A DNA stretch of 64,000 nucleotides from Gymnogyps californianus (Eukaryota > Chordata > Aves > Accipitriformes > Cathartidae): NCBI RefSeq assembly GCF_018139145.2, contig NC_059482.1:23397332-23461331 (forward strand), given 5' to 3'. The notes under the pieces were generated by a model that made no database searches, was not told the origin of the DNA, and saw nothing but the letters and a program-made list of their open reading frames with translations. Position numbers and translations under genes: made by a program. Shown one piece after another: positions 33,915 to 45,327 of the stretch; within the stretch, counting starts at the first letter, position 1, and every line of letters begins with the position of its first letter.

Positions 33915-34240
33915 CGCTGTGCAATGCCCACGGGAGCACCGGCACCCGTGCAATGCCCACGGGAGCACAGACGGAGCACGAGCACCCGTGGAACACCTGT
34001 GGGAGCACAGGCACCCATGCAACGTCCATGGGAGCACCGGCACCCGTGCAACACCCACGGGAGTACACGTGGAGCACCGGCACGGATGCAGCGCCCACGG
34101 GGAGCGCGCGGGGAGCACCGGCACCCGCGCAGCGCCCGCGGGGTGCATGCCTGGATCACGGGCACCCCTGGAACACCCACGAAGAGCACGCGGGGAGCAC
34201 CGGCCCCCGTGCAGCGCCCGCGGGAGCGCGCGTGGATCGC
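33915..34240. repeat. Minisatellite of about 30-bp units near the CCDC102A promoter
   Basis: About ten degenerate copies of a unit around GGGAGCACCGGCACCCGTGC. They lie between the putative first exon (ending 34674) and the coding start, so they would be in the 5' intron. Confidence 0.85.
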
Positions 34241-34249
34241 GACACCCCA

Positions 34250-34860
34250 CGACCGCCGCGGGGCGCGCGCTCCCCTGCCGCCCCCGCTCCGGCGCGCGGC
34301 CCCCGCCGGCCGTCCCGGGCTCCCGGCGGGGGCGGAACCGCCCGCCCCCCACGCCTCCCCATTGGCCGCGGGCGCTGCCACTCCGCCGCCGGCGGTGACG
34401 CGCCCCGGCCCGCGGGAGCCGCCGCATTCCTCCGCGCCCGCCCCGCCCCGCCCCGTCCCGTCCCGCCCGGCCCGGTACCGCCCGGCACGGCTCGGCCCGG
34501 TACCGCCTGGTACCGCCCGGCTCGGCCCGGTACCGCCCGGCTCGGCCCGCCCCGCCCCGGCGCGGCCGCCGTCCCCGCCAAAGTTTCCCGCAAGTTTCCC
34601 GTCGCGCCGGTGCCCGCCGCTGCCACGTCCCGGCCGCCCGCCGGCCCGGCCCGGCCCGGCCCGCTCCCTCACCGGTGTCGGCGCGGCGGCGGTGCGGGCA
34701 GCCCGCGCGGGCCGGGGCGCTGCCGGCCGAGTCTCCTCCTCCTCCCCCTCCTCCTCCTCCTCCTCCCCCCGCCGCTCCCGCCCCCGCCCGCGCCCCGGGG
34801 GGGGGGCCGGTCCCGCTGCCGGAGCCCAGCCCGTGGCCGCGGGTGCGTGTCCTGCCTCCG
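34250..34860 (-). promoter_or_regulatory. CCDC102A: CCDC102A CpG-island promoter with untranslated exon
   Basis: Extremely CpG-rich. A minus-strand GTGAGG donor (complement of 34668-34672) would end an untranslated first exon at 34673 and splice to the exon that contains the start codon, about 1.9 kb away. The stretch 34440-34560 is a tandem array of GGTACCGCCCGGC-like units, and 34732-34770 is a (CCT)n tract. Confidence 0.5.
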
Positions 34861-34894
34861 TGGGGGCTTCCACGCTGCTTTTGGCGCGGGGGGT

Positions 34895-35470
34895 GGGGGG
34901 AGTTTGCTCGTGTGCGCGTGCTTGCACGCGTGGGTTTCCAAGCGGTTGTGCTCGTCGGGGCTTTACACGGTTGTTTTGCACGTGGGAGGCCGTGCACAGC
35001 GATCCACACACGTGTCGTGCGTGAGTGCCCGCTGGCATGCTTGCACACGCGCGCAGGTGGGTGTTTGCCCACGGGGGAGCTTGCTCGTGGGGGTTTCTGC
35101 AGGCGTTTTTACACTCAGGTGGGTTGCACGCAAGTGTCTGCACCAAGGAGTGTGTGCACAGCGATGCCTGCACACAAACGTGTTGCAAGCGTTTGCACAG
35201 GCTGTACTCAGGCATGCTTGCACATAAGCATATTGCATGCAGGCGTTTGCACGCGAGAGGTTGCACGCTGCTGTTTGCCCGTGGTTGTTGTTGCTCGTGG
35301 GTGCTTGCAGACGTGCACAGGAGCATGCTCGCTCATGAGTGTTTGCACACGAGCGTGGTGCGTAGAGGGGCTTGCACAGGCGCGTGCTCACACGTGGGCA
35401 TGCTCACACGCATTTGCAAGGATATTTGCACACAGGCGTGCCGGCACACAAGTGTGATGCACATGGGGCT
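34895..35470. repeat. Degenerate GTTTGCACACG-type array
   Basis: About 580 bp of loosely repeated units built on TTTGCACACG and CGTGTGCA with scattered GTGCTCG variants. It is rich in alternating purine-pyrimidine (GTGCAC, CACGCG). Both strands are open for more than 100 codons in several frames with Cys/His-rich translations, which is a composition effect. Confidence 0.8.
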
Positions 35471-36918
35471 GCAGCTGCCAGACTTCAGCTTGGCCCGCGG
35501 CTTCTTTCCAGCCTGGGCCTCTTCAGGGTTTGAACGCTCCTGGAGCTGCTGGCGCCGTGGCTGCGGTGCCGGGGGGCCGGTGCCGGCTGCCAGAGCAGGC
35601 CTGACCCTTCTTCCCTGTAGCTCTGGCTGCTCCCGCAGGATTGGCATTGCTGTGCTCCAAATCCATGAGTCGAAAGCTGGGGCTTGGGAGGGGACCTGGG
35701 GGGGGACGGGACATCCCCACCCAAGGGTCCGCATGGGTGAGCGGGTCCTGGATGGCCACGCAGCACTGCCCACCGCATCCCCACACGTCCCGGTGCTCGC
35801 TCCGTCATGCTCCTGACCAAGCAGCAAAGCCCCACACTACCATTTTTCCCCCAGTATTTTTCCCTTTGCTGGATGCTTTTCAGCCAAAAAATTGGGAAAT
35901 ACAAGCAGCCAAGAGGATTTGTGTCCCACTGGAGGTGGAAATGATGCCGTGGGACACCGATACCCTTTTCTCCCCCAACATCAAGCAAAGCAGGGAAAAA
36001 TAAATCAAATTAAAGCAAAACTGCAAATGCCTGTGCCTGTTCTCTTCAAGCCCGGTATTTTTCCACTGGAAACAACCCCAAAAAACTGGAGGTGGGGATG
36101 CTCTGCTCTCCCACGCCCCTATCCCTGCATTTTGCACCGGGAAAGTCTGAACCGGCAGCTTTGCTTGCAGCCGGTAAAGTGATTTTGCAGGCGGTTTGGC
36201 CAGAGCTGCTGGTGTGTGCTGGCGGGTTGGGGTTTTAACCCGCTCCTGGCACTAAAACGGGGCTTTGAAAGCCGGCAAAGTTTTTTCCAAGTGTGTCTTT
36301 ACTGTTTGCTTGGATGTGGACAGCTTGGTGACACCAGCAGGTTCAAGTATGCGTTGCAGCGTCCTGGCATCTGTGGTTTTTGCCCTGGCAAAAATCAAAC
36401 CTCCTTGGCCCAGGGCATGTCACCTAAGGACGTGGACAGTGCCCCATCTCTGTGGTCCATGGACCGTGGTCCTGGCACCCTTCTCCTCCAGCTCTGGGTT
36501 TCCAGCCTGGCCCAGGGTGCCCGGCTGTGCCCAAAGGGCTTCCATCTTCGGGGTGGGTCAGTCGGAGGCAGATGGTTGCCCTGTGCTGTGAACTGAGACC
36601 TGGAGACTCATCGCATGAGTGGCTGCAGGCGCTGGGGAAGCACAGGGTGGCATCGCTGCCCTGCGGCGGGCACCGGTGTGGCTGAGCCGTCCTTGCTCCC
36701 CGCGCCTCTGCATGTGGCCACATCCCTGCAGTTGGACCCAGCAGCCCCTGGAGCACAAGGTGAAGCCTTTTGGGGCAAACCTAACATTTTGGGGAAAAAA
36801 AAGAAGACCTTTTTTCCTTCGGCTGGGCCAGCTGGCATCGCTGGGGAGCTGTGCCATCGTGGCTGGGGGTGGCACAGAGGATGCCGCCTCCGTCCCGGCA
36901 GTAGAATCAAACTGTAGT
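35471..36918. other. Intergenic sequence before the CR1 element
   Basis: Unique sequence between the CCDC102A promoter region and the CR1 copy. I recognise no coding exon, RNA gene or transposon here. Confidence 0.5.
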
Positions 36919-38320
36919 ATCATAGAATCATAGAGTATCTCAAGTTGGAAGGGACCCCTAAGGATCATCGAGTCCAACTCCCTGCTCCTTCATTCCATTC
37001 CCTCGTGTCCTGTCACTGGTCACCAGAGAGAGGAGATCAGCACCTGCCCCTGCGCTGCCCCCCTTGAGGAAGGTGTAGACTGCGATGAGGTCACCCCTCA
37101 GCGATGAGGTCACCCTTCTCTTCTCCAAGCTGAACAAGCCAAGTGACCTCAGCCGCTCCTCGTAAATCTTGCCCTCGAGACCCTTCACCGTCTTGGTCGC
37201 CCTCCTCTGGACACACTCTCATAGTTTGATGTCCTTCTTCTATTGAGGCACCCAAAACTGCACACAGGACTCGAGGTGGGGCCGCCCCAGTGCGGTGCGG
37301 AGTGGGACAACCACCCCCCTTGACCGGCTAGCGATGCTGGGCTTGATGCGCCCCAGGACAGGGTTGGCCCCTTTGGCTGCTAGAGCACACCGTTGACTCC
37401 TATTCAACTTGCCATCAACCCAGACCCCAGATCTCTTTCCATGGGGCTGCTCTCCAGCCTCTCGTCCCCCAATTTGTACGTATAACCAGGATTACCCCAT
37501 CCCAGGTGGAGAATCCAGCACTTGCTCTTCTTAAATGTCATACGGTTGGTGATTGCCCAGCTCTCTAGTCTATCCTGATCTCTCTGTAAGGCCTCGCTAC
37601 CCTCGAGAGAGTCCACAGCTCCTCCTGGTTTAGTATCATCGGCAAACTGACTTAATGTACGTTCAATTCCTGCGTCCAGATCATTTATAAAAACATTAAA
37701 GAGCACTGGGCCTAAAATCGAGCCCTGGGGAACCCCACTGGCCGCCAGCCTGATGCGACCCCATTTACTACAACCCTTTGAGCCCGACCCGTCAGCCAAT
37801 TCCTCACCCAACGCATGACGGACTGTCTGCTGGGCATTTTGTCCAGAAGGATGCTGTGACAGACAGTATCAAAAGCTTTGCTAAAATCCAAAACCACCAC
37901 ATCTACTGGCTTCCCTTGGTCAACTCGATGGGCGACCTTGTCATAAAAGGAAATTAAGTTGGTTAAGCAGGACTTTCCCCGTGTGAACCCGTGCTGGCTA
38001 CGACCAATGACTGCGTTGTCTCTCAAGTGTTTTTCAATAACTCCCAGAATAAGCTTCTCCATAATTTTACCAGGCACTGAAGGGAGACTGACAGGCCTCT
38101 AATTACCAGGGTCTTCCTTCTTACCCTTCTTGAAAACTGGGACAACATTTGCCAGCTTCCAGGCGACTGGGACCTCTCCAGGCTCCCAAGACCGTTGAAA
38201 AATAATGGAAAGAAGTCCCACGATAACCTTGGCCAGCTCTTTCAGTACCCTGGGATGAATCCTTCTGCCTTCTGCCTTCTGCCCCACTGGCTTGACTTCC
38301 CACACTTACCAAACCGCGCC
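36919..38320 (-). mobile_element. 5'-truncated CR1 LINE, reverse transcriptase remnant
   Basis: A minus-strand CR1 copy of about 1.4 kb. Its 3' end is at 36919-36940, where the CR1 octamer ATTCTATG occurs on the minus strand next to the family's conserved GATGATCC-like tail. Upstream are reverse transcriptase blocks: VPVFKKG (about 38110-38160), [13 protein letters not shown] (about 37860-37920), [20 protein letters not shown] (about 37680-37740) and the catalytic FADDT (about 37650). These sit in different frames, so the element is dead. The endonuclease and 5' half are absent. No target duplication was identified, as is usual for CR1. The 5' limit is approximate. Confidence 0.93.
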
Positions 38321-39888
38321 GTCATGATGCTCCTGCTCCGGTGGCGCTGCCACGGTGCCGGTGCTGCCGCAGCAGCCGGCTGGGCTCCTCAGCACGGGAG
38401 AGCAGGGGTTGCTGGTGAGCCGGTGGTGAGGAGAAGCTCATTAGAGGCAGAAGGTTAATTATATCAGACATGCCCGGGGAGCAGGTTGTCTTTGGGCCAT
38501 GCCGAGTTGCAGCCGTCTGCCGTGTCCTTGGGGTTTGGTGGTGTCCGGGATGTCCCCCCCCGCCCCGCCCCAGTTCCTCACCGGGCTGCGAAAAAGAGTA
38601 AGCAAAAGGAAATTAAAAGCTCTCTCGATTTAATCTGCTCATCTGCATACGAACACTTCCTTTTCTGCTGTCCCAACTGCCGCACAGGCAGAGCCGGAGC
38701 AGCTGACCCCGCCGTGGTGGTGCCAACGCCAAGAGCTGCCCTGTGCCCAAGGTAAGGGCTTCGCCTGAGCAAGGGGGGGATGTGGGGGTCCGGCACGGCG
38801 CTGGAGGCTCGCCGGGGTGCTGAGCTGCTCCCCACGAAGGCAAAACCCACTCGAAGTGATGCCCATGCCCTGCCATTTCCGGAGGGTGCAGCAAGGGAGC
38901 GATACCCTCTCTGGCTCAGCGGCAGCGGGGATGGTGTTCGGCATTGCCGGGCTGTGCCGGGCGGCAGTGGAGGTCGGGCCAAGTGCCTGCGTCGGGTGCC
39001 CAGGGGACCCGAGGGTTACGTCAGTGAGAAGTAAAAGGGTTATTTATTGCAAAACATCCTAAAAGGGACGTGGTGGCTGTCCCTCGCTGGGGGTCAGAGG
39101 GCGGCCTGTGCAGGCAGCTGCCCAACGCGCTGCCCACTGCGCTGCTGCTCCTGCCCCGGGAGGCTCCGGCTGCGCTGGCCATCGCCAGCCTCAGCGCCTC
39201 AAAGCATCAATCCCATCGCTGCATCCACAGTAAAACCATTTGCGCGTCGGGGTTGCACCCCGCACCACTGCGCTCACAGCCTCTCTCCCCGGCTGCTTTG
39301 GGTGCCGGCGGTGTTACCGCGGCGGGCGTTGCTGTGAGCGGCACTGGGTGTGGTGTTGCAATGGATGCAAATCTTGCTGCCAGCCGCCTTCCCCCTACCC
39401 CGCGCTGGGGACGCTTCCTCCTCCCCAGCTCGGTGCTGGGCCACTGCCAGCAAGCCCCGGCACGGTAGAGCATGCCGGTGACACTTCTGGCTTGCAGGCT
39501 GCTTGCCGGGGATTTGCAGCCCCGGGCTGGGATGGCAGCGAGGTCTGAGTCCCTGTTGCGGGGGCCGGGGGGGGGATGGGGGGAAGGCAGAAGCCTTGTC
39601 CCCTGTGGTTTTACAACCTTAATGGTAAAACGGATGCGAAGGGCATCTTGCACCCCGGTCGCTGCGGCAAACAACCTCCTCCTCGCCCTGCCGCCAGCGC
39701 AGCCGCTTGGTGCTTCCGGGCTGGGGCTTTGCCGCCATCGCTTTCGTGGGGCTTGGCTGCTGCGGGTGGGGGAAAGCCACCGGGGCCCCGTCTTTGTCCT
39801 GCAGCCGGCGCGTGGGAAAGGGCCAAGGTCCCGGGGGACGTGGGTGGGGGCTCTGGGGAGCTGCCCAGGTCCTGGGTGCCTTTTGCAG
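38321..39888 (+). other. Region upstream of ADGRG5
   Basis: The first ADGRG5 coding exon starts with an acceptor (TTTTGCAG ending 39888) only 9 nt before the ATG, so an untranslated exon must lie upstream. A strong donor AAG|GTAAGG at 38752 is a candidate for its end, but nothing proves it. No CpG island is evident, unlike the other genes here, which fits tissue-restricted expression. Confidence 0.4.
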
Positions 39889-39897
39889 GAGAGGACC

Positions 39898-42800
39898 ATG
39901 GCGATGCCCACCCTGCTGCTCATCGCCCTCGTCCTCTGCCTCGCCGCCTGCATCCTGCGGGCTCAAGGTAGGGACATCTCCCATCCCGGCGTTGGGCTGG
40001 ATGCTTTTGGGGCCGTTCGGGGCTCCCTGGGCCGGGACAGGATGGGGAGGGTGCCGTATGCTGAGGCTCAGCTCCCGAAATGGCTCCATCAGAGCGGGAG
40101 GAGATGTACACCCTGGAGAAGGAGCTGCAGCAGGGCTGCGGCAGCGCCCACCGTGCCAGGGAGAGGTGAGTCCCGGCTCCCACCCCGCTGTCCCCTGGAC
40201 CTCCCACATCCCCCCAGACCCACAGGGGCCAGATCCTGCTGCACCCTGCCCCCAACACCCTCCCCGTGCAGGTTAAACTGGCTGGAGGAGAAGCTGGCCC
40301 GCCGGGAGAAATACAACTTCACGGGCAGCATGATCGAGACCTACGTGTTCAAGTTCATGGCCGAGCACTTCAGAGGGTTAAACCTCAGCAGCAGGATGGT
40401 TGGTCCCCCCGCACTGCTGGGGTTATTCCCAGGGGATGCCCGTACCCCCCTGGGCCCCCTCCATCCCTCCACCCCCAGTGGGAGGTGCTGGGGGGGTGCT
40501 GGGGTGGCTGACACTTGCCCACACTGGGTTTCCATCATCCTCCAAGGATGCTTTACGCCAGCAAAACCTCCTGAAACGCAGCTCTGCCAGGGTGTTGCAG
40601 GCAGCCATGGCTGCAGGTCCCCAGCACCATCGCTGGGATAAATCCGGGGGATTCTAAAGCCGGGGGGGGTTCTGCAGCCGAGAGCTGGGATTTCCATCCT
40701 GAAGCTCTTCTGATTTACGAAAAGGAAAGCCCTGGCCCCCATCTCTCCGCAGTGGGAAGGGAGAGGGAAACCGTAGTGGGGAGCGTGTGGGTGACTTCCC
40801 TGTACCGGTGCAAGGGGGTCACGTGGCAGCACCGCAGCACTTCTCCCGGCCGTGGGGCTGCCCTGCCAGGGAGGTCCGACCGCTCCGGCCCAAGGTCCCT
40901 TCCTGCAGGACAAGGCAGGTTTTGCAGACAGGGGTGCCTGCCTGCTAGCTGGGACCCCCTGCTCGGGACCTGGGAGCAGAGACTGTCCGAGGGAGCACAC
41001 CAAGGTGTGAAAGCCCACTGGAAAAGCATCCCGGCGCAATGCCATCTGCCCCGTGCTCGCCCCACGGCGGGGCCGGTGGGACAGGCGTGCCCACCCATGG
41101 GTGACAGACCCCACACCCGCGGCCCCCCCGTGTGCTATGGGCTGGGAGGGCTCCGACGTCAAGATGGGAGCGGCTGCTATATCTGTGCGTCTGCAGGCAC
41201 CGCGGCAGAGCTGGAGCTGCCGCTGGGGCCAGGGGATGCTGCGGGGCCACGCCGGTAACTGGGGTGGCTGTGCTAGGGGGGGCAGCCGGGGCAGCACCCT
41301 GACCCCCCCCGAGGCAGCTGAACCCATCTCTCCCCTGCCCACCGGCGTAGGATGTGAAGCTGGGCAGGGGCGGGAGGCTCAGGCATGCCATGAACTTCCC
41401 GGCGGAGCTCATGGAGGGTGTCCGGGCACGAGGAGTGGAGCAGGAGCTCATTTGCATCTACATCCACAGCCCCTGCATGTTCCAGGTGAGCCGCAGGTCC
41501 TCGCACGGCCCCCCCGAGCATCCTTGGCCAGCAGCACGCCTGCCCCATCACCCACCCCTGCTGAGATGCTCGGGGTGGGCGGGATGTCCTGGGGACCCAG
41601 GACTTTCCCCGCAGGCACCCCGACTCTTGCAGGACGCCCACAACAGCTCCGTGCTGAACAACAACGTGCTGGGAGCCTTCCTGCAGAGCGGGCACGTGGC
41701 CGGGCTCAGCCGCCCCGTGGAGATCCAGTTCTGGCACAACACGGTGCTGGTGAGCAGGACTCCAGCGCGGGCATGAGCCGGGGGGCGTTCCCAGCGCCAC
41801 CGTTTCCCCTGGAGCTGGGGAAGAGAAAGTGTCCCCTCTTTGCACTGGGACCAGAAGGTTTCTGGGGTCCCAGGGAGCAGAGAGGGTCCCCAGCTCTCCC
41901 CCTCTGTCCCCTTCCCACCAGGATGCCTCCAATGCCACCTGTGTCTTCTGGAAGCCCGGAGCCGGTAAGTGTGGCCACAGCCAGAACAGGGGCAATGCCA
42001 GCTCGGTGCCACCCCAAAGGCATCGCCCGTCCGCCTCCCGTGCAGCCCTGGCAGGGCTCCACATCCCCTCGATGTCCCCGTCCCCTGGCCGCTGTGCCAC
42101 CCTCTGACGGCAGCTCTCTGGCAGGCGCGGGCAGCACAGGCAGCTGGAGCAGGGAAGGCTGCGAGACCACGCACAGGGAGGGCACCGTTATCTGCCACTG
42201 CAACCACCTCACCTACTTCGCCGTCCTGCTGGTCCACAGCCCTCCTTCCTCCTTCCTCCTTCCCTCTTCCACCTTCCCTCCTTCCTCCTTCCCTCCTTTT
42301 TGCTTCCTCCTTCCTTCCCTCCTTCCTTCTTTCCTCCTCCCCTCTTCCTCCTTCCCTTGTTCCCTCCTTGCCTCTTCCTTCTTCCCTCCTTCGTCCTTCC
42401 CTCCTTCCATCTTCCTCCTTTCCCTTTCCCTCCATCCTTCTTCCTCCTCCCTGGAGGTGTGGGTGTAGGTGGGTGTAGGGCTACAGGGTATATGGGGGGT
42501 ACAGGGTGTATGGGGGGGTACAGGGTGTATGGGGGGATGCGGGGTGCATGGGGGGTACAGGGTGTATGGGGGGTACGGGGTGTGTGGTGGGGTACGGGGT
42601 GTATGGAGGGTGTCCTGCAGGAGAGGGTGGCCAGGGGGGTGGTTTTGCAAGGGCCCCCCCCCTTCCCCAGTGGGTGGGTGCTGCTGCGGGACTCGCCCGC
42701 TCACCCCCTCCCTCCCTCTCCCGGCAGCTCCCGGCGAGCACCCTGAGCCCAGCCCAGCTGGCATCGCTCACCCACATCAGCACCATCGGCTGCTCCCTCT

Positions 42801-44817
42801 CGGCTGCCGCCGCCCTCTGCACCCTCCTGCTCTGCTGCTTCTCCAGGTAGAGCCGTGCCGTGCCGTGCCGTGCCATGCATGCCACGTTGGGCTGTGCCAT
42901 GCCATGCTGTGCCACACCGTGCCATGCAGTGCCGTGCCATCCGGCGGGCACCCACCAGCACCCCCTGCCCTCCCCGCTCTTGCAGGCAGCGGCTGAGGGA
43001 CAACACGACCAGGATCCACATGCACTCCTGGCCGCGCTGCTCCTGCTCAACTGCAGCTTCCTGCTGAGCACGCCGCTGGCCGCCAGCGCCGAGGGGCTCT
43101 GCCGGGTCACCGCCGCCCTGCTGCACGCCAGCCTTCTCTGCACCCTGGCGTGGATGGCTGCTGAGGCTTTCCACCTCCTCCTCCTCCTCGTCAAGGTCTA
43201 CAACGTCTACATCCAGCACTACCTCCTCAAGCTCTGCCTTTTCGCTTGGGGTGAGTGGGCACCCGCCCGGCCCTGCCTGCCCGCGCCTGCCCACGGCACG
43301 GCTGTCCCGGCACGGCCCCACACAGCCTGTCCCTGGGCCCGCAGGTCTGCCCACGCTGGCCGTGGCGGCTATTTTTGTCTTCAAGAGAGATACATATGGG
43401 TACCACGCCATCAGCACCTCTGAAGGCTACAGCAATACGACTATGTGAGTGAAGGGGGCTGCCAGCTTCCTGGGCACCCTGGGCATACTGGGCACCCCAT
43501 GGACCCTGGGCACCCCTGGCACACCATACACCCCAGGCACCCTGGGCACAGCATGCACCCCAGGCACAGCATGCACTCTGAACCCCTCAGGCACAGCATG
43601 GACTGCAGGCACAGCACGCACCCCGGGCACAGCATTGCACCCTGAACACCCCGGGCACAGCACGGACCCCAGGCACAGCATGCACCCTGGGCATGCCAGG
43701 CACCCCAGACACACCAGGCACCCTGGGCACTCTGAACACACCATGCACCTTGGGCACACCAGGCACCCTGGGCATGCCGGGCACCCCGGCACATGGGGCA
43801 CACTGCGCACCCTGGGACCCATGCAGCCTGGGCACCCCGGGCACACCAGGCACCCCAGGCACATGGGGCACACTGGGCACCCTGGGCACCCCAGGCACAC
43901 CAGGCACCCAGGCACATGGGCACACTGCGCACCCTGGGACCCCATGCAGCCTGGGCACCCCGGGCACACCAGGCACCCAGGCACATGGGGCACACTGCGC
44001 ACCCTGGGCACCCCGGGCACACCAGGCACCCCTGGCACATGGGGCACACTGGCACCCCGGGCACCCTATGCAGCCTGGGCACCCCGGGCACACCAGGCAC
44101 CCCGGGCACATGGGCACACTGGGCACCCGGGCACACCAGGCACCCCAGGCACACGGAGCTGCCCCAGGGCTGCGGCCAGCAGGAGCCAGCCATAGCTCTG
44201 ACGGGTGCCACTTTTTGGTGAGCCCGGCTCTGCCAGCTGCCCGCCTCCATCTCGCCGCGCATGGGAGCACCCGCCGCCGTGCCCCTCCTGCGCCCAGCTC
44301 CTTCTCGGGGGTGCTGGCCCTTGTCCCCAAGAGAGTCCCCCTCTGCCAGGTGCTGGCTCACCAGCCCACCGGCCCATCACGCCACCCTCTGCTACGCCGG
44401 CCTCATCCTGCTCTTCAACACCGTGGTGCTGGGGAGAGTGGTGATGATACTGCGGAGGATCCGGCGGCAGAAGGAGCAGGCAAGGAAGGACTGGGTGACG
44501 GTGCTGGGGCTCACCGGCCTGCTGGGCACCACCTGGGGCCTGGCCTTCTTCAGCTTCGGCGTCTTCCTCGTCCCCCAGCTCTACCTCTTCACCATCCTCA
44601 ACTCCCTGCAAGGTCGGTGGGGGGGGAGGGTTTTTGGAGGGACGGGCACCCCGTGGTTTGGGAGGGTCCTCGTCACCTTCCTGCTCCTCGCAGGAGCTCG
44701 GTGCACCCACGGCAGTGACCGCGTTGCCACCCACCCACAGGTTTCTTTGTCTGCCTCTGGTACGTCACCGTGCACCGCCGGAGCAAGCCGGGCTCCTTCA
44801 GCAACACCTCCAGATAA
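39898..44817 (+). CDS. ADGRG5: ADGRG5 (GPR114), adhesion G-protein-coupled receptor G5 (12 coding exons, one frame break)
   Basis: Plasma-membrane adhesion GPCR, in mammals expressed in leukocytes. Coding exons: 39898-39967, 40093-40165, 40272-40398, 41351-41485, 41633-41749, 41922-41964, 42125-42231, 42728-42846, 42986-43250, 43345-43444, 44350-44612, 44741-44817. Corrected length is 498 residues (human 528). Signal peptide 1-23 ([20 protein letters not shown]). A short GAIN domain carries [18 protein letters not shown] and FWHNTVL, close to human ADGRG5. The four-Cys GPS ends [13 protein letters not shown], with predicted cleavage before T218. Seven membrane helices follow, with the TM3-loop disulfide cysteines GLCRV and TMCWL. 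The tail is short, ending SFSNTSR. One C is missing near 43025-43028 (TM2). Assignment to G5 rather than G3 rests on the GAIN residues and gene order. Confidence 0.92.
42238..42450. repeat. CT-rich microsatellite, (CTTCCTCC)n type
   Basis: A pure pyrimidine tract of over 200 bp begins within 10 bp of the exon 7 donor of ADGRG5. It could act as a spurious polypyrimidine tract or form triplex DNA. Confidence 0.92.
42457..42620. repeat. GGGGGGTACAGGGTGTAT minisatellite
   Basis: About eight copies of an 18-base unit with small changes, directly after the CT tract in ADGRG5 intron 7. Confidence 0.88.
42850..42935. repeat. GTGCC pentamer repeat
   Basis: Tandem and diverged GTGCC/ATGCC pentamers fill most of ADGRG5 intron 8, beginning four bases after the exon 8 donor. 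Confidence 0.8.
43025..43028 (+). other. ADGRG5: One-base loss in ADGRG5 exon 9 (TM2)
   Basis: The exon reads [14 protein letters not shown] and then must shift to continue [15 protein letters not shown]. The exon is 265 nt where 266 are needed. A C missing from CACCTCCTG explains both. Confidence 0.85.
43465..44165. repeat. 700-bp GC-rich minisatellite in ADGRG5 intron 10
   Basis: Some 60 degenerate copies of a 12-base core GGCACMCCRGGC grouped into higher-order blocks. The 3-fold period leaves several frames open on both strands, giving collagen-like Gly-Thr-Pro (plus) and Gly-Val-Pro (minus) translations. It lies wholly between exons 10 and 11 of ADGRG5, whose phases join correctly across it, so it is intronic. 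Confidence 0.93.
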
Positions 44818-45143
44818 CGTGCCCTGACGCCAGGGTGAGGGGCTGCGAGGGGAGCTCGGGAGCTGCTCCCTGAGGACGCGGTGTGGTGACATCCCCCGGG
44901 ACTCAACAGCCAGCGCCGCGGACGCCGCGGGTTTCTTCAGGGGAAGCATTTGGGCTGCAAAGCCGGATTTCTGGGCGGTGGGAGCTGCCTGCTGCCGGGG
45001 GGCTGCGGCTGGGGGCCCCGTGGGTGCTGCGCTCCCCTGGGGACCGCGGCTGCCCCCGTGCCAGCCCAGGGCAGCCCTGCCGGCTCGCAGCCCCTCCATT
45101 AGTAACCAACACTGACTTCTTCTCCTGAAGGCGGACACTTCTC

Positions 45144-45149
45144 ATTAAA
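45144..45149 (+). terminator. ADGRG5: ADGRG5 poly(A) signal ATTAAA
   Basis: ATTAAA 327 bp after the stop codon, the first plausible signal downstream. Confidence 0.55.
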
Positions 45150-45314
45150 AGCGCCCTTTAATTGCCGATGCAGGTCTCCTCCACCGCCGGAGGAGCGGTG
45201 CGGCTCTGGCTGGGGTCCCGCAGCCGTCCGCTGCCACCCCGTCACCCCCGGCCCCACGGCGGGCAAAGCCGGCAGAGCTGGCAGCCACGCTCTGCCTTGT
45301 CGTTAGTGAAGGTC

Positions 45315-45327
45315 CCACTAGATGGCA
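45315..45327 (+). promoter_or_regulatory. CTCF-like motif downstream of ADGRG5
   Basis: CCACTAGATGGCA fits the 12-base core of the CTCF consensus at every position. It sits 165 bp beyond the ADGRG5 poly(A) signal, a suitable place for an insulator between the two receptor genes. Binding is not demonstrated. Confidence 0.4.

Noticed and set aside
37404..38305. Reverse transcriptase frames as a host gene
   Set aside because: Three frames of one truncated CR1 copy with the CR1 3' terminus; a dead transposon.
43441..44734. Collagen-like proteins of 200-340 residues in the ADGRG5 region
   Set aside because: They are translations of an intronic minisatellite between exons whose phases join correctly without it.
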